From positions 47,993,676 through 48,057,675 of the forward strand of contig CM049311.1 of the NCBI GenBank assembly GCA_026874595.1: a stretch of DNA of 64,000 nt, written 5' to 3'. This document shows positions 47,526 to 58,630 of the stretch, in pieces (within the stretch, counting starts at the first letter, position 1; each line of letters opens with the position of its first letter). Source of the DNA: Sipunculus nudus (Eukaryota; Annelida; Sipuncula; Golfingiida; Sipunculidae). Both the position numbers and the translations under genes were made by a program. The notes beneath the pieces were generated by a model that was given only the letters and a program-made list of their open reading frames with translations, did no database searches and was not told the DNA's origin.

Positions 47526-48512
47526 AACAAATGACCCAGGGGTCATGACGCTCGGCTGACTAGGAAAACATTCACAAAAGGAATTTTATCAATGCCAAAT
47601 TTTGTAGGTGGCATCCCTATTCAACCAAAACATAGCGCAGAGGTTATGGGCAACATTGACCTAATTTTAGGTTTCCAAAGAGATGTTTCATGGACCTCCC
47701 TGGATGTCGAGTTAGAACATTATAGATGCAATGGTTACAATTTGTGCCCTGTTAATAGACAACCAAGTCTTTGAAGGTCTCAAGAAATGGAGATAAAAGC
47801 ATAAAAATTCGTAAAAATCAAGGTGGCACCACCAGTCTGCAATAACAAATGAAACAGTCCTAATGAATATGCATGCAATGAAACATGGTGATCAATGCAT
47901 CAGTTGTTCAGATACTGAAGTTTTGTATCATTCTGGAGGGGGGGGGGGGGGTAATTCTGAGCTCCAAAACTCAGAGGAAATGAGTAACAAAGACATAATT
48001 TCAAGTTTCCATGGAGATTTTTCATGGACCTCTTTAGATGTCAAGTTAGAAGATTCTAGGTCCTATTTTAATCATGTGTGCCCTGTTTGAAAGTCTCAAA
48101 AATAAAGAAAAAATAAAAAAAAATAATAAGAAATTATAATGGCGCCACCAGACTGCAGAAACTGATGAAAAATTCCATGATCAATATCCATGCAAAGAAT
48201 CATTGTGATCAATGCAAAAGTTGTTCAGATGCTTGAGCTTTTGTATCAAATTTTCCATTATTCTGGGAGGGTGGTGGTTGGGGGGGGGGGGGGTTACTTT
48301 GGAGCTCCATGGCTCAGAGGTTATGGGTAGCAGGTTGTAATTTTAGGTTCCATAAGAGACTTTTCATGGGCCTCCTAGGATATCAAGTTAAGGATCCCAG
48401 GTCCCGTGGTTACGATTTGTGCCTGGTGAACGGACGGACAGACAGACAGACAGACGGACGACGGACAAAGGGTGATTGCTATAGTTCAGAATATTAAGTC
48501 GGTTGAGCTAAT
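47525..48512 (+). mobile_element. Pearl-like (Helentron-associated) tandem-core element, copy 1
   Basis: It starts with a palindrome, TGACCCAGGGGTCA (47532-47545), followed by TGACGCTCGGCTGA. The core is about three units of roughly 345 bp, each holding TTTAGGTTTCCA-AGAGA, TGGACCTCC-T-GATGTC and TACAATTTGTGCCCTG-type blocks, GTGATCAATGCA, and a G run of 10-14 bases. It ends with a GACGGACAGACAGACAGACGG tract (read in parts), AAAGGGTGATTGCTATAG, and a weak stem in which TAGTTCA faces TGAGCTA. Tandem cores between fixed flanks are the known architecture of bivalve pearl elements. Small frames inside are not genes. Confidence 0.65.
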
Positions 48513-49717
48513 AAGAGATAGCATGTAATTCTGCCCTGTCACGTAGGCCGGAACCGGCATAAACCTGCTGATATACTTAGTTCACCTACAATTAAAAAAA
48601 GAAGGAGTTTACAGGTTGACAACAACAAAAATATGAAAAAGCAAAACGGTTTGGTGGAAAGATGAAAAGCCAAAATTCCATTTATATATCTGCACATCAC
48701 ACACACACACACACACTCATATATATAATAAATATAAACCATTCAAAGTGCAACCAAAATTAGGTCAAAAATAAACCTAAACGGCAAAGGAACCATCAAG
48801 AAAAGTGGAGAAGGTTACTATGATGACAGAGTAAAGCGAGGTTTTCTCACCTTCCTTGGAAAAAATACAGTAGTGGCCCGCACTACAATGTGAAGGCAAC
48901 GCACAAATACCAGCTCGATAGAAGGACAGCCCTTAAAACCGGTGCTTGGTAAAACCGATGGTGACCTTATGCATCTGACCTTTTGACCTCTCATTTCCGT
49001 GAGCAAGCAACGGTGTCGTATAGTAACATGCGCTCACAGGAAATAACCCAGGTTATCTGTGTATTGTCACACGTCCAGCATTTATATCTGTCATTTCCGA
49101 TCAAACTCGACCGAGAGATTGACCCAAGAACCAGATAATATGATCAGAGGACAGTACATAATCAGACGACAGTGTAATTTGTCTCAACGTCAGGTCAGGT
49201 CAGGTCAGCGTTTTAACACGTTGGTTTATTTTATTCAGAAAAGAATATAGGCCCCTGTGTGACCATAGACAATTTTTAGAAATGGCTAAAGTCTAGTACA
49301 TGTGAATGCTGCTGATTTGAGTTTGTTGGCTTCAAAATCTTAAACCCACAATGCACCGGAGCCACTAAATACACCAGAGGCGTAGGTAAAATTGAAGTGA
49401 AGAGTATAATGAAGTCCCTTCAAATATGTTGAATAAGAATTGTTTCCAGGCAAATTACAAAACATGGGTGTTTTGTGGTAGAACTTCACGTAATAGGTAA
49501 TACTTTGTAATCATGTAAAATGTAAACAGAAGTTGTTTCATCGGAATAAAACAAAATTTGATTTTAAAGTTTGACAGTTGAGACAAGTAGTCCAGGGCGT
49601 CCTTCTCTACCTATAAGGAAGAGGTTGGTTTTGAGTAGAAACGACATCTGGCGGACGGGTACATATACATGTTCATTTTATTCTTCCCTGAGCAATAGAT
49701 GTGAAGAGTATCTTAGA
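48513..49717. other. No recognisable gene; short CA and GGTCA tracts
   Basis: A (CA)n run lies at about 48697-48716. Three to four tandem CAGGT units (GTCAGGTCAGGTCAGGTCAG) lie at about 49190-49207. The remainder is unique-looking and AT-rich. Confidence 0.5.
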
Positions 49718-51612
49718 ACAAGTGGCCCATGGGCCATGACGCTAAGCTAATTTTGGCTGGGTGCTCATGTTTTTTTTTTATTAATGTTATATATTGTCTG
49801 TGAGAATAGGCTATGGCTAAAGTTACAGAATTGAAAAAATGGACAGAAAATAAAAAAAATCAGAATTCATAGGAGACCTGTCCAGGTCCATTTCCCAATA
49901 GAGGGTTCAAAGGAAAATAGATACAATATGTACCCTGTCTGTCTGGGTGTTCAAAATTATGTTTCTGGCCATAGCTAGCAGAATATAGGTCACCATGATC
50001 CAATTTTAGGTTTTTAAAAAGATTTCCAAGGATTTCCCTGAATGTCATGTTAGAAGTGTTTAGAGCTAATGAATACAATTTGTGCCTTGTCTGTCTGGGT
50101 GCGCAAAATCATTTTTCAGCCCACAGGTCACACAATATAGGTCACCATGACCTAATTTCAGGTTTCCAAGGACACTTGACAAGGACCTCCCTAAATTTTA
50201 TATTAATAGATTCTAAGCCTAATGGATACAATTTGTGCTCTGTCTGATTGTCTGGGTGCTTATATGACATCTTTTCCGATAGGTGGCAAAATATAGGTCA
50301 AGGTGACCTAATTTAAGTTTTCCAAGGACACTGGCCAAGGACGTCTCAGAATATTACATTGGAAGATTCTAGGCCTAACAGATACAATGTGTGCCCTGAC
50401 TGACTGTCTGGCTGCTCAAATCCTGTTTTCAGCTTGTACGTCACAGAATATAGGTCACAGCTACCTAATTTCAGGTTTCTAAGGGACATTTGTTCAATCA
50501 TGTTTTCGGCTTGTAGGTTAAAAAATATAGGTCACCATGACCTAATTTCAAATTTCCAAAGAGATTTGCCTAGAAACTCCCAGGATATTGAGTTAGAAGA
50601 CTCTAGTCCTCAAATATATGATTGGTCCCCATTTGACATTCAGGGTGCTCGAAATCATGGTTTCGGCCTTTAGGTCACGAAATATAAGTCACCATGACCT
50701 AATTTCAGGATTCCAAGGATACTTGCCTGGGACATCCCTAAATGTCATGTTGGAGGATTCTAGGCTTTATCGATTCAATTTATGCCTCGTCTGACTGTCT
50801 GATGCTAAAAAACCTTGTTTTCGGCCCGAAGGTCATAAAATATAGGTCACCATGACCAAATTCCAGGTTTCCAAAGACATTGGCCTAGAAACTCCCAAGA
50901 TATTGTGTTAGAAGATTCTAGGCCTCACAGATACGATTTGTCCCCATCTACATTCAGGGTTCTCATATGATATCTTTACCCTATAGGTCGCAGAATATAT
51001 GTCACAGTGACCTAATTTCAGGTTTCTAAGGGCAATTTGCCTAGGACATGAACAATGTCATGTTTGAGGATTCTTGGCCTAATGGATCCAATTTGTGCCC
51101 CGTCTGACTGTCTGGGTGCTCCAAATCATGTTTTCAGCCTGTAGGTCACAAAATATAGGTCAACATGACCTAATTTCAGGTTTCCAAGGAGATTTGCATA
51201 GAAACTCCCAGGATATTGTGTAAGAAGATTCTTGGCCACACAGATAGGATTTGTCCCCTTCTGACATTCAGGGTACTAATGTGACATCTTTTCCCTATAG
51301 GTCGCAGAATATAGGTCACAGTGACCTAGTTTCAGGTTTCCAAGAACATTTGCCTAGTATCTCCAAAAATGTCAGGTTAGAGGTTTTTAGGCCTAATGGA
51401 TACTATTTTTGCCCCTGTCTGACTGTCTGGGTGCTTGAAATCATTTTTTTTGGCCCGTAGGTCACAAAATATAGGTCACCATGACCTAATTTCGGGTTTC
51501 CAAGGAGATTTGCCCAGGACCTTCCTGGATGTACAGTAAGAAGTTAACGGACGGACGCAAGACAAAGGGTGATCGCTATAGCTCAGATGAGTTACAGTCA
51601 GCTGAGCTAAAA
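49718..51612 (+). mobile_element. Pearl-like (Helentron-associated) tandem-core element, copy 2
   Basis: It starts with the palindrome TGGCCCATGGGCCA (49723-49736) and TGACGCTAAGCT, parallel to copy 1. The core is about ten tandem units of roughly 156 bp, visible from repeated GTCACCATGACCTAATTTCA at about 49991, 50141, 50297, 50531, 50688, 50847, 51002, 51160, 51316 and 51476. One extra half unit sits at about 50452-50531. Each unit continues with GGTTTCCAAGGA, CTCCCAGGATATTG or CTCCCTAAATGTC, GATTCTAGGCC and CTGACTGTCTGGGTGC. The end is GACGGACG, GACAAAGGGTGATCGCTATA, then a stem formed by TAGCTCA and TGAGCTA. A-type and B-type units partly alternate. Overlapping short frames are repeat products. 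Confidence 0.75.
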
Positions 51613-52610
51613 CTTGTAAAATGCTTTTCAATCAGGAAATGGGTTCACTCCAGTTATGAGCATTTCTAAAATGTTGGTACCCATTATAGAATGAAAAGCC
51701 ACTTTAATGCTTCTGGAGTATAAATAATCAAATTTCATAGGTCACTCGTATCAAAGCTATACATCATATATATAATTGGCTCTGGTATTAGTTTTCATTC
51801 ATTCTGCTATATTTTGGTAACAATTATATATATTTGATCCATTTTCATGCATAATTTAGTTTATTATATTAATACCAAATAAATAATCAATTCATACAAA
51901 TTCGAGATCAATTAAAACCTTAAAATTAAAAGGCTTTTCTCATGAGATTGGTCTCTTGGTATTCAGCTGTTGTTTATAGGCTGGCACTTTGAGCCTCTCT
52001 TAATGCTGACGGAGAACCCCTAATTAGAAGTATAGACAGTTCTGCATTCTGTATAATCTTCAAATAAATCTGGGTTCAGTCTATGCAAATTCTGTTTTTC
52101 TTTTTTTTTCAATATACTAGTTTTCAAAGTCAAATATGTTCTATCCTAATATTATTGTATTTGGATTACGTTTGTCATCGTTTGACCCTCATTGGTTTCA
52201 TGATCATTTGTTCTGTTATTCAGCGAAGGTGAATTCATTAGCTAATGAACAGAGGGTCAGGAGGAAAACAAACATGCCAACACACTTCAAAACAAGCGTC
52301 CCGTAGACGAGGAGTGGAGGGACAACTGCATATGCGACCACAGGAACTTGGATCTACATAAACATGATATATATGGTTTGTCAAGGTTGATTTAATGATA
52401 AAAAAAAACATTTTGACAGGATTCAAGGTCTGTGGGCGTGAATACGTCCCCCTGTTCTGAAAGAAAACGGAAGGCTGGTAACAGCGCCTGGTTGCTCAGT
52501 ATGTAGCTATACCGTGAGTGAAGGAATACCTGGGAAATCCCTTAGGATGTTAGTCTTGTTAATTTTTTTTTATATTGAAATAAATAATTTTAAGGGTGTA
52601 AAGTAATTAA
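51613..52610. other. No recognisable gene or repeat
   Basis: AT-rich unique-looking DNA; the minus-strand frame 52238-52426 is Cys-rich but without a recognised domain. Confidence 0.45.
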
Positions 52611-53353
52611 TATTGTCTTAATTTTAACTATAACGTTGATATGTTTTCATTTGAAGCAGAACACAGTTCATTTGCTTAGTTTATATAAAAGTTATTATTT
52701 ATATTTTCGAGGTTATAAACCATTAACCAATGAGGAAAGGCATAATGTTTGCTTTGAATGGATGATTGCCACTTCAGACAGTCCAAGATTTAGTTCCGCT
52801 ACAAGTGAGAAAAGAGATTATTTCTGTCGCGATATTGTGCCCCTTGATGCTGATAATCCAACAGAAGTGATTAGATAAAGGTTTTAGTCCGGAAAACAAA
52901 AGTAAACTAGATTTTATGGACCTAAACAGTTAATCACCGTATTATCGCTCAGACTCAGAAATCCGATTTAAACAGCCTTTCCTTTTCTTTCACATAATGC
53001 ATGAATTCCCCTTTTTTATTATATTGCATTTTATACATCGGCCGAACACGCCTTGGCACGTTTAATGTCTGTTACATGCAAAGACTAAAAATATGAGCTT
53101 TTTGGGGAAATAATAACACAAACGTATTAATGGCACATATTTTCATGATTGTACAATGATCTTAATTACACGTTTACCCTAGTTTAAAAATGATGTAAAC
53201 TTCACCGTTCTGTAAATATGGATAAACCAGGCCCAGTGCACATATGTCATCGTTTTGAAACGCATGATAGGTAAGTACATATCGTATTCCTTGCAAATAG
53301 CCTTTACTCAGATTGGGCGAGTTTAGTGGTTACGAGATCCGTGGCCAAGGCCA
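52611..53353 (+). repeat. Tandem duplication, unit 1 (743 bp)
   Basis: This unit, from TATTGTCTTAATTTTAAC to GTGGCCAAGGCCA, is repeated immediately downstream. By hand the two copies differ at about 18-20 positions plus small T-run gaps, about 97% identity. There is no spacer, so it is a head-to-tail duplication that looks recent. Confidence 0.92.
52639..52878 (+). other. Exon-like open frame in unit 1, function unknown
   Basis: An 80-codon open frame ends in TAG (52876-52878). It has no in-frame ATG until the internal Met of FEWM, so if real it would be a terminal exon; AG acceptor candidates lie at AAGCAG|AACAC and TTGCTTAG|TTTA. It reads SYYLYFRGYKPLTNEER, then HNVCFEWM, then SSATSEKRDYFCRDIVPLDA. 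The composition is protein-like and not repetitive, but the family was not recognised. All four differences from the copy in unit 2 change amino acids, which argues against constraint since duplication. Confidence 0.28.
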
Positions 53354-54099
53354 TATTGTCTTAATTTTAACTATTACGTTGATATGTTTTCATTTGAAGC
53401 AGAACACAGATCATTTGCTTAGTTTATATAAAAGTTATTATTTATATTTTCGAGGTTATAAACCATTAACCAATGAGGAAAGGCATAATGTTTGCTTTGA
53501 ATGGATGAATACCACTTCAGACAGTCCAAGATTTAGTTCCGCTACAAGTGAGAAAAGAGATTATTTCTGTCGCGATATTGTGCCCCTTGATGCTGATAAT
53601 CCAAGAGAAGTGATTAGATAAAGGTTTTAGTCCGGAAAACAAAAGTAAACTAGATTTTATGGACCTAAACAGTAAATCACCGTATTATCGCTCAGCCTCA
53701 GAAATCCGATTTTAGCAGCCTTTCCTTTTCTTTCACATAATGCACGAATTCCCCTTTTTTTATTATATTGCATTTTATACATCGGCCGAACACGCCTTGG
53801 CACGTTTAATGTCTGTTACATGCACAGACTAAAAATATGACCTTTTTTTGGGGAAATAATAACACAAACGTATTAATGGCACGTATTTTCATGGTTGTAC
53901 AATGATCTTAATTACACGTTTACCATAGTTTTAAAATGACGTAAACTTCACCTTTCTGTAAATATGGATAAACCAGGCCCAGTGCACATATGTCATCGTT
54001 TTGAAACGCATGATAGGTAAGTACATATCGTATTCCTTGCAAATAGCCTTTACTCAGATTGGGCGAGTTTAGTGGTGACGAGATCCGTGGCCAAGGCCA
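53354..54099 (+). repeat. Tandem duplication, unit 2 (about 746 bp)
   Basis: Second copy, ending at GTGGCCAAGGCCA (about 54099), after which similarity stops. Longer T runs account for the few extra bases. Confidence 0.92.
53382..53621 (+). other. Exon-like open frame in unit 2, function unknown
   Basis: It corresponds codon for codon to 52639-52878, with Val to Asp near the start, IA to NT after FEWM, and Thr to Arg near the C-terminus. The frame is open further upstream here (to 53313) only because it crosses the duplication junction. The stop codon is conserved. Confidence 0.28.
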
Positions 54100-54566
54100 A
54101 ATGGTGATTAAAATGCACGGAACGGTGAAAAATAATCTGTTTATACATGTACCACGCCCAGCGAGTTACCTGGCTTCAAGAGGTTCAATAAGTCTTAATG
54201 GTATATTTTCTTAGAAAATACCATCTCCGGGGAGGCGAACTAAAGTTATTCAATAACATATTGAAAAAGTAACGAGACATATTACCATTCCTTGTTTATG
54301 TGACACCTTTAGCATTATATCCGGAAGGGTGAGATTTTTTTCTTTGGAACGCGATCTTCACAGGATCCGTTAATCCAATGGGTTCAAGGAGATAGAAGAG
54401 ACTCGAGAAATGCTTGATTTACGGATGCAAAGGCGTCAATCTTACTACCTTAGCATCTCTCTTCAATAATGACTAATTATGCATGATTATATAAAATTTT
54501 ATGTATGTGTGTGTGTGTATATTGTCTGAAACAGTCGATTCAAGAAAAGTCAGTATATATATACAG

Positions 54567-54607
<41 letters not shown>

Positions 54608-55697
54608 ATATATCATATTATATCATATTACATTATATTATATTAACATTAAATTTTTATTTTACATTCTTTTATATAATATTATACTATTATTTTTTCG
54701 CCTCTTCAAAAAAGCTCTTGTTTGTGTCATCTGAAATTAGATTACCATTAACCAAAAAGAATAGGGTCTCTAACCACGACCCATTTGATGTTAAATTGTT
54801 AAGGCTTGGTAGAAATTACATAGAACGTTGTGGAAATTTTCCTCTAGAATGAAGGTCGACAATATATATTACTTGTGTCGCTATTGCTCTTGCAAAAGTG
54901 ATATTACTTAGCCCGATGTACTTCCAGGGTATTACTCAGTATGGATAAAGAGACACCCGTCAAAATAAGTGTCAAGCAGCCAAGATATGTGCATTCAGCA
55001 AATTTTAATGCTAACATATAAACACCAAAGATTAAAGTAAATATTAGAATTTCTACCTGAAAATATCCAACTTTGAAGGAATAAGTAAAGATATGGTTTA
55101 TTCGGATATACTTTGCCTGCTATTCTGTTTGGTATGTTCTAGATAGCTTTTCTTAGCCCCCTGGGGGAATATACCAACAAAGGAGCAATAATAGAAGACA
55201 GAATTATTATTGGCCTGCCGTGTATGCATGACCAGCGCCGATTCACTATTCTCGCCGCAACGCTCCCCAAAGTAACATCCTCTGATTGTCATGCATGCAT
55301 AGTTTTCTTTAATCAACTTCTCTACACAGTATCAACTAAATGGCAATGGTAATAATATTAAGATATTATTATACATTATTTTGGAAGACGTAGGATGAAT
55401 ACAGCATTGACACCCTCGCAAATTCCAAAACTGAGATTAATTGGAAACAATTGCTTATACATCTAGAGTCATTAACTTTATAGACAAACCGTGAAAGGTA
55501 TAAAAACAGTTTGCTTGCTGCAACGTCTGATGGTCTTACATTCCATTTAATAACGCTGTAGCTGTAGGACCACCTGCGGCTCGATAGAGTTACATCTCCC
55601 CAGGTAGAAATTATATGTAGCACAAGAAATTGCATGAGATTCGTGGAGCTCGAGGTCGCATGTAACCTTTTTAATATACTGAAACGGGAAGAAGATT
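54100..55697. other. No recognisable gene; TG and TA microsatellites
   Basis: (TG)n at about 54505-54518, (TA)n at about 54573-54602, then a broken ATATTATATCATATTA series to about 54650. The frames at 55098-55316 and 55369-55635 (minus) show no motif. Confidence 0.5.
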
Positions 55698-55945
55698 TAG
55701 GGATCGAGTATTACTCGATCTGACTCGAGTGTGACCCGACACGGATTCGAGTATACTATACTCGAAGATTACCCTATTTGGACTCGGGTATAAGACGACT
55801 CGGACTCGGGTATTAAACGACTCGGACTCGAGGATTACCCGATTCGGACTGGAGTATAAAACGACTCGGACTCGAGGATTAACCGATTCGGTCTCGGGTA
55901 TTTAACGAAGCGGACTCGAAGATTACCCTATTCAAACTCTGGTAC
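55698..55945. repeat. 22-bp GC-richer minisatellite (GGACTCG family)
   Basis: About ten imperfect 22-bp units. The middle ones alternate between GGACTCGAGGATTACCCGAT plus TC and GGACTCGGGTATTAAACGAC plus TC, giving a 44-bp higher-order period. The CTCGAG and ACTCGGAC words stand out against the AT-rich surroundings. The units decay towards both edges. Confidence 0.88.
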
Positions 55946-58334
55946 TCGTTGGCACAGTGACACAGACACTACAATGGCACATGTAAATTAGGACATTTTA
56001 CGTGGTATGAAATGTACTGCTAGCATTTCTGAAGTTATAATGATTTTACATTCAAAGTTTTAAGGCTTGTGAAAAGGTTCTGCACACAAATGCGCAAGCA
56101 GACGTTGTTAAATCAAATTAAAAGCATGAATGATAAGGACTGAGATAATTGCTTAATGTCCAAAAATGCAGACAGTACATGTACTGGAGTCTTGATTTTG
56201 GACAAGGATACTCGGTTAATGAATGACTCCTCTCACAAACTCTCTAGATACCAGTCAATTCGTCATCACAGTGGTTTCGTCACCAATTCACATGCAGAAC
56301 CAAATGGTCAATTGGTCAACAAGGTTTCGTATGACAAAATGTCAAATAAAATTAAAATAAACTACGATACGACGATACCAATACTGAAAAGCTTATTTGG
56401 TTTTTGTTTTATTTGATTAACGGCTCAGGATACTTTAGGCAAGGAGTGGATAACATGTTAATACAAACATTGTGCAGTATATCTAACGGATATCCATTTA
56501 ATGCAGGGCTATGCACCTCCCGCATCGTAAACGGTTCCCTCACGGCATCCCGTTTGCTTATGTTCTTTTATTTCACACACAAAGCTGATGTCACATACTG
56601 TCAAGTTACCGAATGTCACTTTCCTAATAGAGTTGATATGTGTATGTGCACGAGTGGGTGATTTATCTAGATGACGTGCACACACGGACAATTTACCGGG
56701 TTTATACTAACAGTCTACTATAACAGAAACATGTGTAAATTCTGATTGTTTATACCCTAATTAATAAATAATTACCTATGCGTATGTATGGATGTGATAT
56801 ATCTATTAGCGAATAATTTAGTGAATATTCGCACTGCTGTATCCGATTCATTATAACGAATTTCATTATTTTTTAACTTCTCGTACCTTTGAATTAAAAA
56901 AGGATTACGACAACAGGTCAACCGGAAGTAAGATGATTATCTGATCCGCTGACTTGTCGAATCCTCCCGCAAAGGGTAGTGACCAGTCTATGATGACGCT
57001 TGAGCACATGCGCAAAAATGAAATAAACTGTGATGTCTATTGTCACACGTTTGGCATTATATGTAAAGAAAGCACGTGTGGTGTCCCAGGGTTGTAATAT
57101 TCATGTATGTTTTTATTTGCATTCCCTGTAGTTATGCTGCATGAATTAAATAAACCGAGCATGTAAACTCTTTGTGATATAGACAATCGATATTTAATTC
57201 TTTCTCCAAACAAAGGATCTGTTACCTCCACGTGTGACATCGACTAACACCTGTCACCATCCAAGCGTGTTATCAGTTTAATAAATCGTTGAGGCCTTAA
57301 TTGAAATATATTTATGAACACCTGCTGAGAAATATTTAAGGTTCATACATAAATACTTGCAATAACATGTGTATTATCTCACGCTGTTAGTTCCCTTTTG
57401 GCTGATTACAAACATTTACAAGCTGAATTCTCAAGCACATGCATGTACTTTATCCAGTTCAACTATTTAACACATTGTTATGGTTCCATGTGTAAGTAAA
57501 TATAGTCCACAGATGTCAGTTTATCATTACAAGAAGATGCGAGTATATGTCCGATCTTCCGCGTATGGGACATCTCACAAGAAGAAGAAACATGAAAGAA
57601 TATATAGAAAAGAAACAGTGGCTTCAAGCCCTTTGCAAGCGTATTCACATTTGTGTACATGAGTAAGCAAACGGCTTTTATGACGAAACATTGGTAGATA
57701 CCATAATATGTCAATGAGAGAACACTATATTTCAAGTGTATTTAATATGCTTGTATGTGAATAGGCCCCTTTAAGACTTTATGGAGTTTGTAGAATTAAT
57801 GGACGACAAGTCTCCGTGCGCCCAATGAAGGAGCCACCTAATCAGTGTTGGTGTAAAACATGTACGACTGGAGCCCATGCAGCACTGTTGTATTCCCGTT
57901 AACATACCTCAAAGGCTTTGTAGCCATAACCACTGATTCAGGAGTGACCAAGTGAGTTCCATCCGACACGGATCGGGCACTGACCTCGGAATGCAAGAAC
58001 AAAGTGATTGATATAAGTGAAAAATACTTGTGGGGCTGTTACTGAGTTTCCCTGTTGTTATTTATGTTATGTACGATAATTTGTAAACAAATATATAAAT
58101 ATATATGCAGGCTTATCGCAAACCTCTTTTATAAATTAGGATTAGTTTAGACAATAGTATTATTATAGGCTCAATCTAACATCTCGGCCTCCCGGTCTGA
58201 TTTCATGTGATTTCTGTCAAACTAATACAGCAATCTGACACACCGAATAAGAAATTTGTTCCATGTCGTAAAAAAATTCCAGGGTTTCCTTTTTCACTCT
58301 TGTTTGTAATAATGACAACTAAATCTGCAAAATA
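55946..58334. other. No recognisable gene
   Basis: AT-rich unique-looking DNA. Frames at 56156-56416, 56404-56661 and 57478-57735 (minus) have no domain or splice structure that could be recognised. Confidence 0.4.
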
Positions 58335-58630
58335 TGCCGCTATGCGGGGGTACCTGTTGTGGGATACTCCCAAAACCATGTTTGCATTCACTCATCTGGC
58401 CCAAATTCCAAGATTCATTCGTGCAAAAATTACACCACATTAGTGAATATTCCTGAATCCGGATCTACACCAAACTCCAATTGTTTATTTATTTGTCCTT
58501 TCCCGAAATGCCCTTAAAAATTCGTAAGATTAGTTTCATGATTGCGTGAGTTATGTTATGACCAAATTTATAAACGCACACACACACGAATGATGATGAA
58601 CGCATCACTTCTTGGCGGAGGCAGAAGTAG
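58335..58630 (+). repeat. Dispersed repeat family 3, copy 3
   Basis: The order ACTCCCAAAACCATGTTTGC, AGATTCATTCGTGCA, AATATTCCTGAATCCGG, CCCGAAATGCCC, AAAAATTCGTAAGATT, GATTGCGTGAGTTATG, CACACACACGAA, GAACGCATC and TTGGCGGAGGCAG matches copies 1 and 2. The frame 58207-58443 enters it. Confidence 0.7.

Noticed and set aside
49860-51460. Several small frames with a recurring GHHDLIS-FQ-type peptide, suggesting a repeat protein
   Set aside because: The peptides recur because the 156-bp DNA unit is a multiple of three in places. Frames are short, switch phase and lie in a pearl-like element.
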